64,000 nucleotides of DNA from Fangia hongkongensis FSC776 = DSM 21703 (GCF_000379445.1 NZ_KB902270.1:1-64000), one strand, 5' to 3'. Counted from the stretch's first letter, positions 20,145 to 30,611 are shown. Notes: a model not told the origin generated them from the sequence alone. Program-made: numbers and translations.

Positions 20145-20548
20145 ATTATCTGACTCCAGTAGATAAGTGTGTAGTAGATTGTACCTGATTTCGCATTGAT
20201 TGTAAGCATGAGAGTTCCGCCAACTTATTTCAATTATCAACAAGCCCGACTAAAAGTGTTCCATTGAAGCAAAACACTTCATACTATACCACCCGCAAAC
20301 CATTTTACCCTATTTCTGCCATTGAATTTCTTGTTCTTTTGAGTCATCAGATATTGCTAATAGTCCGAGCTATTACCTGCAACCTAATGACTCAAAACTA
20401 TCAAAAACTTCTTCAACATTAAACACCGCAAAATGGTTTGCGGGTGGTATAACTGATAAATTCATGAATTACTGCTTGTCTTCTTTGACTCTCTTTTCGC
20501 TTTTAGCGATGATAACGCAAATTACATCACTAGCTTCATATTCTGTAC
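20145..20548. other. Intergenic region of about 400 bases, non-coding
   Basis: No gene is visible here between rpe and the drug-efflux gene. The region holds the 167-bp palindromic element at 20285-20451. The flanks must carry the divergent promoters of the two genes, but I could not pick out convincing -35/-10 pairs. Confidence 0.6.
20285..20451. repeat. MITE-like element with 22-bp perfect terminal inverted repeats
   Basis: Perfect inverted repeats of 22 bases bound this stretch: 20285-20306 (beginning TATACCACCCGC and ending CCATTTT) and its reverse complement at 20430-20451. Further nested pairs lie inside. TTTTGAGTCAT pairs with ATGACTCAAAA, and near the centre TAATAG pairs with CTATTA, flanked by TTGC and GCAA. 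The whole element can fold as one long imperfect hairpin. It has no coding capacity. The TA at each edge would fit the TA target duplication of IS630/mariner-type MITEs, but it may also simply be part of the repeat. Confidence 0.75.
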
Positions 20549-21712
20549 ATGATTCATAAAACAAAAGCACTTATTGCCATTTTATACTGTGTTCCCATTT
20601 TTGGCATCGGCATCGACCTATACACGCCTTCTTTACCCTTTATTGCTCAAGACTTAGCAACTAGTACCGCTTGGACAAAAATGACTATCAGTAGTTTCAT
20701 GCTTGGCGCGTTTATTGGCATGCTTGTCTTTGGAACACTTGCTGATATTTTAGGTCGCCGAAAACTGATTCTAGCAAGTCTTGTAGGCTATATCCTATTT
20801 AACTTATTCATTGCTTTTAGCCCTTCAATTTATCTTGTCATTACCTTCCGCTTTATTTCCGGCATTTGCGCTGGGAGTATTGCAGCACTTAATCGAGCAC
20901 AAACCACCGATTTATTTCGTGGCAATGAGATGAAAAAAGTTTCCTCTTCAATGACGATTGTTTGGGGGTTGGGACCAATTTTAGCACCCTTTATCGGCGG
21001 TTTTTTACAGCACTTTTTAGGATGGCAAGCACCATTTATCTTCCTTGCCGTTTATGGCCTGGTTGGACTTGTATTAATGTACTTTTATCTACCTGAAACA
21101 CATCAAGAAAGAGCAAACAAAAACCTTTATGTTATTCTTTCAGACTATCGAACAATACTGTCGCATAAAGCCTTCTTAGGGGCGCTTTTACAGTGCGGTA
21201 TTCTTTATGGCATCTTACTTTATTTTGGCATTATTGGCAGTTTCTATGTGCAAAGCCAACTACAATACTCTGCTGTCACCTATGGAAACTTCTCACTTTT
21301 GCTTGGATTCGCCTATTTCTTTGGGACAATCTTCCGACGCATATTTAGCCATATATCTGATTGCAACTATTTAAAAATTACTTTCAATCTTTTGATCGCT
21401 ATTAACATTGCTTTCTTTATCATAAGCTTCCTAAGTCACTGGAATATGCTTGTTTTGCTGTTAAATGCCTTTGTCTCATCCTTTATAGTCGGGCTGATTT
21501 ATCCTGTCTACTTGAACCGCTGCCTGAGTCTTTTCCCTAAAATTGCAGGCACTGCAGGCGCCCTATCTGGCGCTGGAGTCATGCTTATCATTAGCATTAT
21601 CTCTGCCCTTGCTGGGTTGATTCAAGTAACACTTTTACCTATTTTTATTGCTATCTATCTTATTACCGCTGCAATCAATTATTTACTATTTTTATTTCTC
21701 AAGCCAGAGTAG
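20549..21712 (+). CDS. MFS drug-efflux transporter, Bcr/CflA type
   Basis: This is a twelve-segment major facilitator protein, 387 residues. The Bcr/CflA signature is in the N-terminal half: the first membrane helix continues into DLYTPSLPFIAQDL, the loop 2-3 motif is GTLADILGRRKLIL, motif B follows as RFISGICAGS, and motif C is VWGLGPILAPFIGGFL. These proton-driven pumps export drugs or small metabolites; the substrate cannot be predicted. In the sixth helix region a proline/glutamate stretch (YLPETHQE) ends the first half as usual. There is no clear Shine-Dalgarno before the ATG at 20549. No regulator is adjacent. Confidence 0.9.
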   Translation: MIHKTKALIAILYCVPIFGIGIDLYTPSLPFIAQDLATSTAWTKMTISSFMLGAFIGMLVFGTLADILGRRKLILASLVGYILFNLFIAFSPSIYLVITFRFISGICAGSIAALNRAQTTDLFRGNEMKKVSSSMTIVWGLGPILAPFIGGFLQHFLGWQAPFIFLAVYGLVGLVLMYFYLPETHQERANKNLYVILSDYRTILSHKAFLGALLQCGILYGILLYFGIIGSFYVQSQLQYSAVTYGNFSLLLGFAYFFGTIFRRIFSHISDCNYLKITFNLLIAINIAFFIISFLSHWNMLVLLLNAFVSSFIVGLIYPVYLNRCLSLFPKIAGTAGALSGAGVMLIISIISALAGLIQVTLLPIFIAIYLITAAINYLLFLFLKPE

Positions 21713-21811
21713 TTAATCTCAAAATCAGCATTTGCCATAAAACGCTTATTTTTTGTATGATTATCATGCTAACATCAGATGATATTTACCAGCAACGGAG
21801 TGCAAAATGCC

Positions 21812-22822
21812 ATGAAAGATGCCTATATTATTTTTGACTATACTTATGCCGAAAAAAGTCATACCAGCCAAAGAACCCCTCATCTTTCTCGCTATGCTGA
21901 GATTAAATCCACCAACGCATCTTCAGCTATTAGCTACCATGCAAAAATATCCTCAGAAACAAAAGCACTTGAGCTTCGTGCAGCTGCAGATTTCATTACC
22001 AGCAAGCTGAAAACTTGGCGTTATACCAATATAAAATTTATCATCTCTGGGCACGGCCAATATGAACAATCAGGCGGGCTTGTTTCAGGTGATACTGGCA
22101 CAGCCGTCTGGATTTCTATTGAAACTATCGCTGCGGATATATTAACCGTCATCCAAGCTGTCAATCTAGGCAAACTTTCCTACCCTGTCTGGCATTTCAA
22201 ATTATGCATTTGCTATGCAGCAAGATCGACTGTCAACTACCAAACCCCTCCTTTGGCAAATCAATCGGTTATGAACCCTGATAACTCTTTAGCCGGACGT
22301 TTATCAAAGCAGCTAAAATCACTTGGCTTACAGAATTTCACCCTAAAAGCATATTTTACACCTGTGAATATCGATCAGCACAATGGGCATTTACGTGCAC
22401 ATACCGAAAGGAACTTTCAACAAAAACACCAACGCTTTAAGCTTCTGGAAGAAAAAAAGCTTCTCTATCCTAAAGGCTATGCGTTTTGGGAGGCCTCTAG
22501 AGAAAAAACCCCCGAAGAAGCTGAGTTTGTAGATGGACTCAATTTTTGCTGCACCGTTGCCTATGCTGAAATTGAGTATAAGGTTGACCCCAGCAATATT
22601 GAAGTTAAATTTTTTACAGCCTTTAGTCAGTTTCTGCCTATGTTTGAAGCTGAATTTTCTAAGCTTGATGATTGGAAAGAAGTGCTTAGCTATCGTGCTT
22701 GGGATAGCTATCATGCTACTGTTGTCAGTGAATCCATCTCTCAAGCCAATAAAATTACTTGGACATGTGAAAACACGACCCTACAGGCGAATATTCACTC
22801 TGAAGAAACAGCACTTATATAA
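21812..22822 (+). CDS. Putative clan CD-like cysteine protease, otherwise unknown
   Basis: I do not recognise a close family. Two features stand out. A hydrophobic strand leads into FIISGHGQYE, with a His at residue 81. About 50 residues later another strand leads into KLCICYAARS, with Cys at 132 and 134. Strand-SGHG and strand-C-x-x-A with this spacing is the catalytic dyad layout of clan CD peptidases such as clostripain, gingipain, caspases and the C80 MARTX protease. GLVSGDTGTAVWISIETIAA between them resembles the C80 substrate-pocket region. No signal peptide is visible. I prefer the ATG at 21812, 11 bases after GGAG; an in-frame ATG at 21779 is possible. The gene stands alone between a transporter and ubiD. 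The function is an inference from motifs. Confidence 0.55.
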   Translation: MKDAYIIFDYTYAEKSHTSQRTPHLSRYAEIKSTNASSAISYHAKISSETKALELRAAADFITSKLKTWRYTNIKFIISGHGQYEQSGGLVSGDTGTAVWISIETIAADILTVIQAVNLGKLSYPVWHFKLCICYAARSTVNYQTPPLANQSVMNPDNSLAGRLSKQLKSLGLQNFTLKAYFTPVNIDQHNGHLRAHTERNFQQKHQRFKLLEEKKLLYPKGYAFWEASREKTPEEAEFVDGLNFCCTVAYAEIEYKVDPSNIEVKFFTAFSQFLPMFEAEFSKLDDWKEVLSYRAWDSYHATVVSESISQANKITWTCENTTLQANIHSEETALI

Positions 22823-22906
22823 TACAATGATGCTTACTAATTCCCTTGCATTCAAACCTTAAAACGATACCATATCACTATCTGACACAAAGTATGTTTT
22901 CGCTCT

Positions 22907-24394
22907 ATGTTACAATATAAAGACTTAAGAGAGTTTCTTGAATATCTTGAATCTACAGGGGAGCTTGTTCGCATTCACCAAAGCATTTCCCCTCATCTTG
23001 AAATGACCGAAATATCCGATAGAACCCTTAAGAAAAAAGGACCTGCACTTTTATTTGAAAATCCAAAAGGGTTTACGACGCCTGTATTAACTAACCTATT
23101 TGGCACTGAAAAGCGTATTGCGCTGGCACTGGGCGCTGAAGATGCCAGCAAACTGCGTGATATAGGTGAGTTACTTGCTTATTTAAAAGAACCCGAACCC
23201 CCTAAAGGTTTAAAAGATGCATGGGATAAACTTCCTGTATTAAAACAAGTGCTAAAGATGTCACCAAAGAAAATTAAAAAAGCGCCTTCTCAAGAAGTTA
23301 TTATCAAAAAAGAAGACGTAGATCTTTATAAACTACCTATTCAGACTTGCTGGCCAAAAGATGTGGCTCCGCTTATTACTTGGGGGCTAACCATTACCAA
23401 TAGCATTAGAAAAGAACGTTTAAATCTTGGCATCTACCGTCAACAACTCATCGGGAAAAACCGCCTTATCATGCGGTGGCTCCATCATCGAGGTGGCGCA
23501 CTTGACTATCAAGCATGGTGTAAAAAACACCCCGAGAAACCATTTCCTGTTGCGGTTGCACTCGGCGCTGATCCTGCAACGACCTTAGCTGCCGTAACCC
23601 CTATTCCTGATACGCTTTCTGAGTATGCATTTGCTGGCCTCCTAAGAGGTCAAAAAACTGAGCTTAGCACTTCTATATTACATGAAGATATTGATATTCC
23701 TGCTCATGCTGAGATCATACTTGAAGGGTTTATTTACCCAAATGATGAAGAGAATGAAGGACCTTACGGTGATCATACCGGCTATTATAACGAAGTTGAA
23801 CGCTTTCCTGTTTTCACAGTTGAGAAAATTACCCACCGCAAAAATCCTATTTATCACAGCACCTACACAGGACGACCACCAGATGAGCCAGCTGTTTTAG
23901 GCGTTGCATTCAATGAGATTTTTGTGCCTATTATTCAACGGCAATTTCCTGAAATTGTTGATTTTTACCTTCCCCCTGAAGGCTGCTCTTATCGTCTGGC
24001 TATTGTGAGCATTAAAAAACAATATCCAGGACATGCCAAGCGTGTCATGATGGGTGTTTGGTCCTTTTTGCGCCAGTTTATGTATACCAAATTTGTTATT
24101 GTTGTCGATGACGATATCAATACGCGCTCGTGGGAAGATGTCATCTGGGCGATTACGACACGCATGGATCCAACACGCGATACCACTTTAATTGACCATA
24201 CGCCAATTGATTATCTTGACTTTGCCTCACCTACCTCTGGGCTTGGCTCTAAAATGGGTCTTGATGCGACCAATAAGTTGCCAGGGGAAACCCATAGAGA
24301 ATGGGGTGAAAAAATTGAGATGAACGAGGAAATCAAAGCCAAAGTTGATGCTATTTGGGAATCATTAGGGATTGATCATGACTCAAAAGCCTAA
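22907..24394 (+). CDS. ubiD: 4-hydroxy-3-polyprenylbenzoate decarboxylase UbiD
   Basis: UbiD removes the carboxyl group of the polyprenyl-hydroxybenzoate intermediate in ubiquinone synthesis, using the prenylated flavin made by UbiX. The start [20 protein letters not shown], the prFMN/metal region [18 protein letters not shown], the catalytic segment [14 protein letters not shown], and [14 protein letters not shown] near the end are all characteristic. The length of 495 equals E. coli UbiD (497). The ATG at 22907 has only a weak ribosome site. The next gene begins inside its last codons, so the two are coupled although functionally unrelated. Confidence 0.96.
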   Translation: MLQYKDLREFLEYLESTGELVRIHQSISPHLEMTEISDRTLKKKGPALLFENPKGFTTPVLTNLFGTEKRIALALGAEDASKLRDIGELLAYLKEPEPPKGLKDAWDKLPVLKQVLKMSPKKIKKAPSQEVIIKKEDVDLYKLPIQTCWPKDVAPLITWGLTITNSIRKERLNLGIYRQQLIGKNRLIMRWLHHRGGALDYQAWCKKHPEKPFPVAVALGADPATTLAAVTPIPDTLSEYAFAGLLRGQKTELSTSILHEDIDIPAHAEIILEGFIYPNDEENEGPYGDHTGYYNEVERFPVFTVEKITHRKNPIYHSTYTGRPPDEPAVLGVAFNEIFVPIIQRQFPEIVDFYLPPEGCSYRLAIVSIKKQYPGHAKRVMMGVWSFLRQFMYTKFVIVVDDDINTRSWEDVIWAITTRMDPTRDTTLIDHTPIDYLDFASPTSGLGSKMGLDATNKLPGETHREWGEKIEMNEEIKAKVDAIWESLGIDHDSKA

Positions 24395-25301
24395 GCAACC
24401 AAAAGCCCTTTATGCCATTTCTTTATTAATCCTACTAGGCGCCTTATGGGGCTCTGGCTATACAATAGCACGCTATTGCATGACCCACGGAGTACACCCC
24501 CTTGGCTATGGGTTCTGGCAATCACTTGGTCCTATGATCTTTTTACTTTTGGTGATTATATTCGCACGCATCCCTTTTTCATTAAAACCAAACTATATTC
24601 GCTACTATATTGCTTGTGGCGTTTTGGGTATTGCCATTCCAAATACTGTGATGTACTTTGCTGCAGCCCACATCCCCTCTGGCATTCTAACTGTTTTAAT
24701 CAATACCGTGCCAATTTTAATCTTCCCACTGTCCATTTTATTTGCCTTAGAGCATTTTTCATTAAAACGCTTCTTCGTTGTGCTTCTAGGCTTTTTGGGA
24801 ATTCTTCTCACTATCTTAAGTAACTTGACTTTACCCACATTGCATAATATCCCATGGAGTATTATTGCACTCATTGCTCCTTTATCATTTGCACTATGTG
24901 CCGTATGGATTGCAGCTTTTCGCCCAATGCCTAGTAACTCTTTAAGCTTATCACTTGGCATGCTAATCATTTCATCACTATGCCTTGTACCTTTAACACT
25001 CATTATGGGCGCATTTCACCCCATTAGCTTCCCACTTCAGATCAATGATTGGTTGATTATTCTTGAAATCATCTTATCCAGCCTTGGCTATATTGTGCTT
25101 TTTGTGCTTATTAAATTGGCAGGTCCTATTTATTATTCGCTGGTTGGGGGAATGGCATCTGTATTTGGACTTTTGTGGGGTAAGTTATTTTATGGAGAGT
25201 CTTTAAACTCAAGCTCTTGGCTTGGTGTATTTTGCATAATTGGCGCCATTATTTTACTCACCCTGCTCTTGAAAAAAGAAAAAGAAGTGGCAGAAAATTA
25301 G
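24378..25301 (+). CDS. EamA-family (DMT) transporter
   Basis: This is an inner-membrane permease with about ten hydrophobic helices in two EamA repeats. The first helix carries [18 protein letters not shown], typical of EamA exporters, and the end of repeat 1 has [16 protein letters not shown]. The second repeat ends in [16 protein letters not shown]. Substrates in this family range from amino acids to nucleotide sugars and cannot be predicted. The ATG at 24378 overlaps the end of ubiD by 17 bases and has AGGG upstream. Its final 4 bases overlap the convergent FAH gene. Confidence 0.88.
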   Translation: MTQKPKQPKALYAISLLILLGALWGSGYTIARYCMTHGVHPLGYGFWQSLGPMIFLLLVIIFARIPFSLKPNYIRYYIACGVLGIAIPNTVMYFAAAHIPSGILTVLINTVPILIFPLSILFALEHFSLKRFFVVLLGFLGILLTILSNLTLPTLHNIPWSIIALIAPLSFALCAVWIAAFRPMPSNSLSLSLGMLIISSLCLVPLTLIMGAFHPISFPLQINDWLIILEIILSSLGYIVLFVLIKLAGPIYYSLVGGMASVFGLLWGKLFYGESLNSSSWLGVFCIIGAIILLTLLLKKEKEVAEN

Positions 25302-26173
25302 TCTTGCTGTATCACTGATTTTTGATAACCAAGCCCTTGAATTGAGAGCTCCACAACATCACCAACTCGTAAATAATTCGGCTCATTTCCTAAAATTTCC
25401 TCTTCCAATTGAACCCCCTTGGGCGTTCCAGTTAAAATAACATCGCCAGGCTGTAGTGTAAAATATTTGCTCAATATTGATATTAATTTGGGCACATCAA
25501 ACACCATGTTTTTTGTTGTCCCATCCTGCATAAGCTTTCCATTTACTTTTGTTTGGATAGATAAATGACCAACATCTACCTCATCCGGAGTTACAATATA
25601 TGGTCCTAATGGACAAAAAGTATCGGATGATTTACCCATCTCATACTGCCCAGGATCCTGAAACTGTAATCCTCTATCCGACACATCATTTGCAATACAA
25701 TAACCAAAAATACATTTGGCAGCTTCATTGGTATCAACATACTTTGCTGACTTCCCAATAATCACTGCAAGCTCGTTTTCATAGTCTAACTTATTGCAGT
25801 TTCTGGGAATATAAACTTCATCATATGCACCTACTACGCTACTATTTGGCTTTTGAAAAAATATAGGATATTTGGGCAATACATGAGGGCCGCCTAAGAA
25901 ATCCACACGTTCTAAATGATCTATATAGTTCATTCCAATGGCTACAATTTTACCCGGATGATGAATGCAAGGCATAACCTTATGTTCATTTAATATTTCA
26001 TCTATTATAGGCAACTTCTCTATTTCACCTTCTTTCAGCTGTAATAATGCTTGCAACTCTTTAATATAATACGGACTAACCTCTTTAACATATTGACTTA
26101 AATCAAGTATCTTCCCATTATAAAAAATCGCTGGTTTAACTTCCTCATAGTGAAAATAACGTAAAAACTTCAT
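25298..26173 (-). CDS. Fumarylacetoacetate hydrolase family protein
   Basis: This is an FAH-fold hydrolase or decarboxylase acting on beta-diketo or oxo-acid substrates. The N-terminal 75 residues form the small domain (FYNGKILDLSQY). The catalytic domain has VAIGMNYIDHLERV, the metal-binding KLDYENELAVIIGKSAK with two glutamates, YCIANDVSDRGLQF with the third ligand, and ILTGTPKGVQL. This is the arrangement of FAHD1/2-hydroxyhepta-diene-dioate isomerase types. Its exact substrate is unknown. It lies 183 bases downstream of the D-lactate dehydrogenase gene on the same strand, so it may serve the same oxo/hydroxy-acid pathway. The start at 26173 is supported by AGGAGG upstream. Confidence 0.9.
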   Translation of the reverse strand: MKFLRYFHYEEVKPAIFYNGKILDLSQYVKEVSPYYIKELQALLQLKEGEIEKLPIIDEILNEHKVMPCIHHPGKIVAIGMNYIDHLERVDFLGGPHVLPKYPIFFQKPNSSVVGAYDEVYIPRNCNKLDYENELAVIIGKSAKYVDTNEAAKCIFGYCIANDVSDRGLQFQDPGQYEMGKSSDTFCPLGPYIVTPDEVDVGHLSIQTKVNGKLMQDGTTKNMVFDVPKLISILSKYFTLQPGDVILTGTPKGVQLEEEILGNEPNYLRVGDVVELSIQGLGYQKSVIQQD

Positions 26174-26356
26174 CGAAAACCTCCTAAGATTTGTATTAAT
26201 TTAGCAAGCCCCACATAATGAGCTACTATTTGTACAATTTATAGAATTTAAAACATTGGCAGAGCACGCTAAGACATTTAAAGAGTACTACAAAGTGATG
26301 CTTGTTAACAGATAAGTTTTATGGAGAAAAACATCCTAAAGTCCAGAGAAACTACG

Positions 26357-29107
26357 TCATGAAAAATTCAAAACTTCAATAAGATGATAAAAAGGCACTT
26401 TAGTATATTCATTTAGTCCAATTTGACAGGTGCGGTTAGTCGTAATGCCAATTTCACAACCACTGATTTCTTCAGCTACATTCATTAAACTGAACTGATT
26501 GATCTTCGCATCACTAAATCCTCTATCTCCGGCAAAACCACAGCAGCTAAGAGATAAAGGAATCACAACCTCACAAGCCAACTCCTTTGCAATGGCTTTT
26601 AACATATTTATTTGCCCTAGATGCTGTGTACTACAGCTTATATGAAGTGCAATTTTTTGATAGCGTTTGATGGATTGATGTAACTTTTTCTGCAATGCCA
26701 ATTCATTGTAAATAAACTCAGTGGTATCTTGCACTTTCAGTTGATAAAAGGTTTTTGCTATTTCCAAAGCACATGAGCTCATATCTGTCACAATAGGAAG
26801 CTGTCCCTTTTCACTTAAGTTATATAAATAGCTCTCTAACGCCTTTGCATAACTATCAGATTCCCCTTTCTGCTTTAGCATTTTCCCGCAGCAAAACCCT
26901 GATTTTGCTACAGTCACATCATAGTCTAAAGTTTGCATTAAGCTTATCATTGAAACTTTAGCGCCCTTTGCTTTTATATTAACAGGGTCTCCACCAAATA
27001 CCTCATTGATACATGAAGGGAAATAGATAATTCTTTTACCTAAACCCTTTGTCTGTATACACGCCTTTTTAACTTCTTGCTGTTTGAGAGGGTTTGGCAT
27101 GTGCTTAGGGTAATAAAGACTATGCATGCCCTTTTTTAACAACCAGCCACTACTTTTAGTCAACCCATAATTTGTATATTTATTGATGGTTTGCGTTGTA
27201 GCTAATACGCCTCTCCATAAGCTTGAATGAGATAAAATAGTTTTCTTTAACCTTTGAGCCTGTCTACTCTCTTGAGTATAATTCGAGCTTTCAAGCCAGT
27301 TTCCAGTATCAATATCAACGGGGCATTTAATTTTACATAAACTTGTCATCACACAACTTTTCACCGGATAGGACATCACGGATTTAATATCTTTATCATA
27401 CAGCTTTGCATAGCGAAAAGCGGCTATTCTCTGTCTTGGTGTTAGGCTGATGTTTCTTGTTGGACAGGCTGATTCACAAAACCCACATTCCATACATTTA
27501 TCAATCTGTGTATTTGTTGCGGGAATCTCTTTTAAATGTTTCAGGTGCACTTCAGGGTCCTTTGATAGAAGGACATCTGGATTTAAAATGCCATTAGGAT
27601 CAAGAAGGTTTTTTATCCGCCACATTAAGCTATAAGCCTTCTCACCCCACTCCAATTCAACAAAAGGGGCAACATTTCTACCTGTTCCATGCTCTGCTTT
27701 CAAAGAACCTTTAAGCTCACTAACCACCACATTTGCCAATGCTTCCATAAATAGCTTATAGTTTTCTTTTGTCGCATCGGTATTAAAAATAGGCGTAAAC
27801 ACAAAGTGCAAATTCCCTGCTAATGCATGCCCAAATATGCACGCTTCTTGATAGTGATACTGCTGAAATAACACATGAAGCTTTTCAATCAATAAAGGCA
27901 GATCATCAAGGTGAACTGCCACATCTTCAATCACTACACTAGAACCTGTTTTTCTTTTACCGCCAACAGCGGGCAATATCCCCTTTCTAATATTCCATAG
28001 TTGCTGAATCTTTTCTGCTTCAGTTACAAAATTGACAGCCGTCATACGCTTCAAATTTAACTGAATATCACTGATATTTTGTAATAAAGTGCTCTTATCA
28101 TCTGCTTTTGTTTCAATTAACAGTGCCACGTTATGCTGCTTGATTTCAATCTCTTTTAAAAAACTACCGCTATTGGTTTCAAGCACACTTTTTAATGACA
28201 CACTATCCATCAACTCTGCTGTTTCAACAGGCAATTCTTGCAATCGTTTCACAGCTTTAGCTGCTTTAGCCATTGAGTCAAACATTAAAAATGCTGCTGC
28301 TTTATACTGTTGTAGCTTCTGCAACTGATACTCAATCGCCGACACAAATCCAAGCGTTCCTTCTGACCCTATCAACAAATGTGATAAAATATCAATAGGA
28401 TCTTGATAATCCACAAGTGCATTCAGTGCATAGCCTGTTGTATTTTTAATGCTAAATTTATTTTTAATTAAGGCTGTTAACTCAACATCCGTTTTTACTT
28501 CATCTGCCAGTTGTGCAAGTGCAGTTAACAGTGATTGATTACGCTCTTGAAATCTAGATACTGATGCCTTTGATGCTGTATCAACCTCTGTCCGATTAGC
28601 CAAAGTAAACTTGATCGACTGCATCGTATGGTAAGTGTTTTTAGCAACTCCACAGCACATTCCACTTGAGTTATTTGCGACAATTCCACCAATTTTACAA
28701 CTATCAATTGAGGCCGGATCAGGTCCTATCTCATAGCCAAAAGGCGCTAATTGCTTATTGACATCACCAGCGACCCAGCCAACACCTGCGCATACTGACT
28801 CTTTTGATATATTGAGGTCAAACTCTCGCCAATGCCCGTTTTTCAATACAACCAGCACCGAATCGCTAACAGCTTGCCCTGAAAGGCTCGTTCCTGCCGC
28901 ACGAAAAGTTATTGGGACCTTATAGTTATTTGCAGATAGCAATATCGCTTTTACTTCATCCAGCGTCTCAATAAAAATAACCACTTTTGGAATCAAACGA
29001 TAGACAGAAGCATCCGTTGACAATGCAAAGCAAAGTGCTTCATCAGTGATAATATTTTCCGCTCTAACAAATCCTTTAACCTGATCAATAAATGCTTTTA
29101 TAGACAT
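26357..29107 (-). CDS. FAD/Fe-S D-lactate (or D-2-hydroxyacid) dehydrogenase
   Basis: This is a 916-residue fusion of a GlcD-like flavoprotein and a GlpC-like iron-sulfur protein that feeds electrons from D-lactate or a related 2-hydroxy acid into the quinone pool. The FAD-binding region has FRAAGTSLSGQAVSDSVLV and GGIVANNSSGMCCGV. A FAD-oxidase C domain follows, with GHALAGNLHFVFTP and LKAEHGTGRN. The Fe-S part has CMECGFCESACP and then CVMTSLCKIKCPVDIDTG. Two CCG domains end the protein (GFCCGKMLKQKG and SLSCCGFAGDRGF). This layout matches the three-in-one D-lactate dehydrogenases of proteobacteria. The substrate is inferred from the family. Confidence 0.9.
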   Translation of the reverse strand: MSIKAFIDQVKGFVRAENIITDEALCFALSTDASVYRLIPKVVIFIETLDEVKAILLSANNYKVPITFRAAGTSLSGQAVSDSVLVVLKNGHWREFDLNISKESVCAGVGWVAGDVNKQLAPFGYEIGPDPASIDSCKIGGIVANNSSGMCCGVAKNTYHTMQSIKFTLANRTEVDTASKASVSRFQERNQSLLTALAQLADEVKTDVELTALIKNKFSIKNTTGYALNALVDYQDPIDILSHLLIGSEGTLGFVSAIEYQLQKLQQYKAAAFLMFDSMAKAAKAVKRLQELPVETAELMDSVSLKSVLETNSGSFLKEIEIKQHNVALLIETKADDKSTLLQNISDIQLNLKRMTAVNFVTEAEKIQQLWNIRKGILPAVGGKRKTGSSVVIEDVAVHLDDLPLLIEKLHVLFQQYHYQEACIFGHALAGNLHFVFTPIFNTDATKENYKLFMEALANVVVSELKGSLKAEHGTGRNVAPFVELEWGEKAYSLMWRIKNLLDPNGILNPDVLLSKDPEVHLKHLKEIPATNTQIDKCMECGFCESACPTRNISLTPRQRIAAFRYAKLYDKDIKSVMSYPVKSCVMTSLCKIKCPVDIDTGNWLESSNYTQESRQAQRLKKTILSHSSLWRGVLATTQTINKYTNYGLTKSSGWLLKKGMHSLYYPKHMPNPLKQQEVKKACIQTKGLGKRIIYFPSCINEVFGGDPVNIKAKGAKVSMISLMQTLDYDVTVAKSGFCCGKMLKQKGESDSYAKALESYLYNLSEKGQLPIVTDMSSCALEIAKTFYQLKVQDTTEFIYNELALQKKLHQSIKRYQKIALHISCSTQHLGQINMLKAIAKELACEVVIPLSLSCCGFAGDRGFSDAKINQFSLMNVAEEISGCEIGITTNRTCQIGLNEYTKVPFYHLIEVLNFS

Positions 29108-29290
29108 ACAAGAACAAACTATAACCGTATTACTTTATGCTAACAGGCTCTTTCAGTAATTTATACTCTCAAATAGCAGGATGTTTTAAAATCTTTAAAG
29201 GTGCTAGCAAATTTTTTCAAAAGCTTATATGCTGGATGCTCAATAGCATGCTAAAAATAATGTATTCTGTGAGATTATAAAGGGAGATTT

Positions 29291-30595
29291 ATGGACTATA
29301 TTAATACTTTTTGGGTGATATTCTCTGCGTTACTTGTCTGGCTTATGGTCTTTGGTGTCGCTTTTTTTTACTCTGGCCTTGCGCCAGAGAGAAATGCTGT
29401 CAACACATTAAAAATGAGTTTTGCCGCCGCTGCAATCATTCCCATTATATGGTGGGTTTTTGGCTCATCCCTTGCATTTTCAGGAAGCAATCCTTTTTTT
29501 GGCAATATTAGTGACGTATTCCTATCCCATCAAGATCTGGCTAAAATTCTAGCACCAAATAATATTCCATTTATCGCATTTATCTTCTTTCAAATGATGT
29601 TTGCAACCTTATCCCCCGCCATTATTTCTGGCTCGGTTGTTGGCAGGATGTCCTTTCGGGGCTACTGTCTTTTTATTATCCTTTGGTCAATTATTGTCTA
29701 CTCAACCGTTGCTCATTGGCTTTGGAGCGAACATGGCTGGCTTGCCTCATTGGGTGTCATGGACTTTGCCGGCGGTCTTGTTGTACATACAACTGCAGGC
29801 GTTTCAGCCTTAACGTTGGCAATCATTCTTAAACCCAGAAAATATACTGATCAAAGCAAAGAACATCATAATATTCCTTTCGTACTTCTCGGTGTGACTT
29901 TAATCTGGTTTGGCTGGTTTGGCTTTAATGCCGGATCAACACTTAATATCTCTTTTTTAACCGTTGTTGCCTCACTTAATACACTATTAGCAACCTCAAG
30001 CGCTATTATTATCTGGGTGTTACTCAGCTGGTTTGAAAAGAAACAATCCACTATTGTTGGCACCTCTATTGCAACGGTTGTGGGGCTCGTTGCCATCACA
30101 CCTGCGGCAGGCTTTGTCCCTGTCTGGTCCTCTGTGCTTATCGGCGCTATTACATCTGTAATTTGCTATTATGCACTTAAAATTCAAGTCAAATTCAAAC
30201 ATAAAGTAGATGATGTTTTAGATGTTTTTGTGGCTCATGGCCTCTCTGGTATCATTGGCAGCCTGTTGACTGCTGTATTTGCCTCTAAACTCATTAATCC
30301 AGATGGCCATAATGGGCTTATCTATGGTAACTTCCATGTAATTGGGATTGAGCTCATTGCCATTGTCTCCGTTGTTGTTTTTTCAGCACTAGCAACCTAT
30401 CTTATTGCTAAATTTATTATGCTCTTTGGCAAGCTTCGTGTCTCTGATGAAGAAGAGAAATTAGGGTTGGATTTAACCCAGCATAATGAAGTGGCATACT
30501 CCAGTTTAAAAGGCTATAACTATTTACAAGCCAAAGTATTACATAAAAAAGCTCAGCGTTATCGCCAGCTCAAAAGTGCACAAAAACTTAAGTAG
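29291..30595 (+). CDS. amt: Ammonium transporter Amt
   Basis: This is an Amt-family ammonium channel of the inner membrane with about 11 helices. The central pore histidines are in GLVVHTTAGVSALTLAI and VFVAHGLSGIIGSLLTAVF, equivalent to H168 and H318 of AmtB. The signature WFGFNAGSTL is also present. The mature N-terminus has no obvious cleavable signal. The cytoplasmic tail after the last helix is about 60 residues and unusually rich in Lys, Gln and Tyr. No glnK lies next to it, unlike the usual glnK-amtB pair. A good ribosome site (AAGGGAG) precedes the ATG at 29291. It converges on recF with a 16-base gap. Confidence 0.94.
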   Translation: MDYINTFWVIFSALLVWLMVFGVAFFYSGLAPERNAVNTLKMSFAAAAIIPIIWWVFGSSLAFSGSNPFFGNISDVFLSHQDLAKILAPNNIPFIAFIFFQMMFATLSPAIISGSVVGRMSFRGYCLFIILWSIIVYSTVAHWLWSEHGWLASLGVMDFAGGLVVHTTAGVSALTLAIILKPRKYTDQSKEHHNIPFVLLGVTLIWFGWFGFNAGSTLNISFLTVVASLNTLLATSSAIIIWVLLSWFEKKQSTIVGTSIATVVGLVAITPAAGFVPVWSSVLIGAITSVICYYALKIQVKFKHKVDDVLDVFVAHGLSGIIGSLLTAVFASKLINPDGHNGLIYGNFHVIGIELIAIVSVVVFSALATYLIAKFIMLFGKLRVSDEEEKLGLDLTQHNEVAYSSLKGYNYLQAKVLHKKAQRYRQLKSAQKLK

Positions 30596-30611
30596 CATCA
30601 GTAGTGCTATG

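Noticed and set aside
30596-30611. Bidirectional terminator between amt and recF
   Set aside because: A short TAGCA/TGCTA pairing exists in the 16-base gap, but the stem is too short and the T run is poor.
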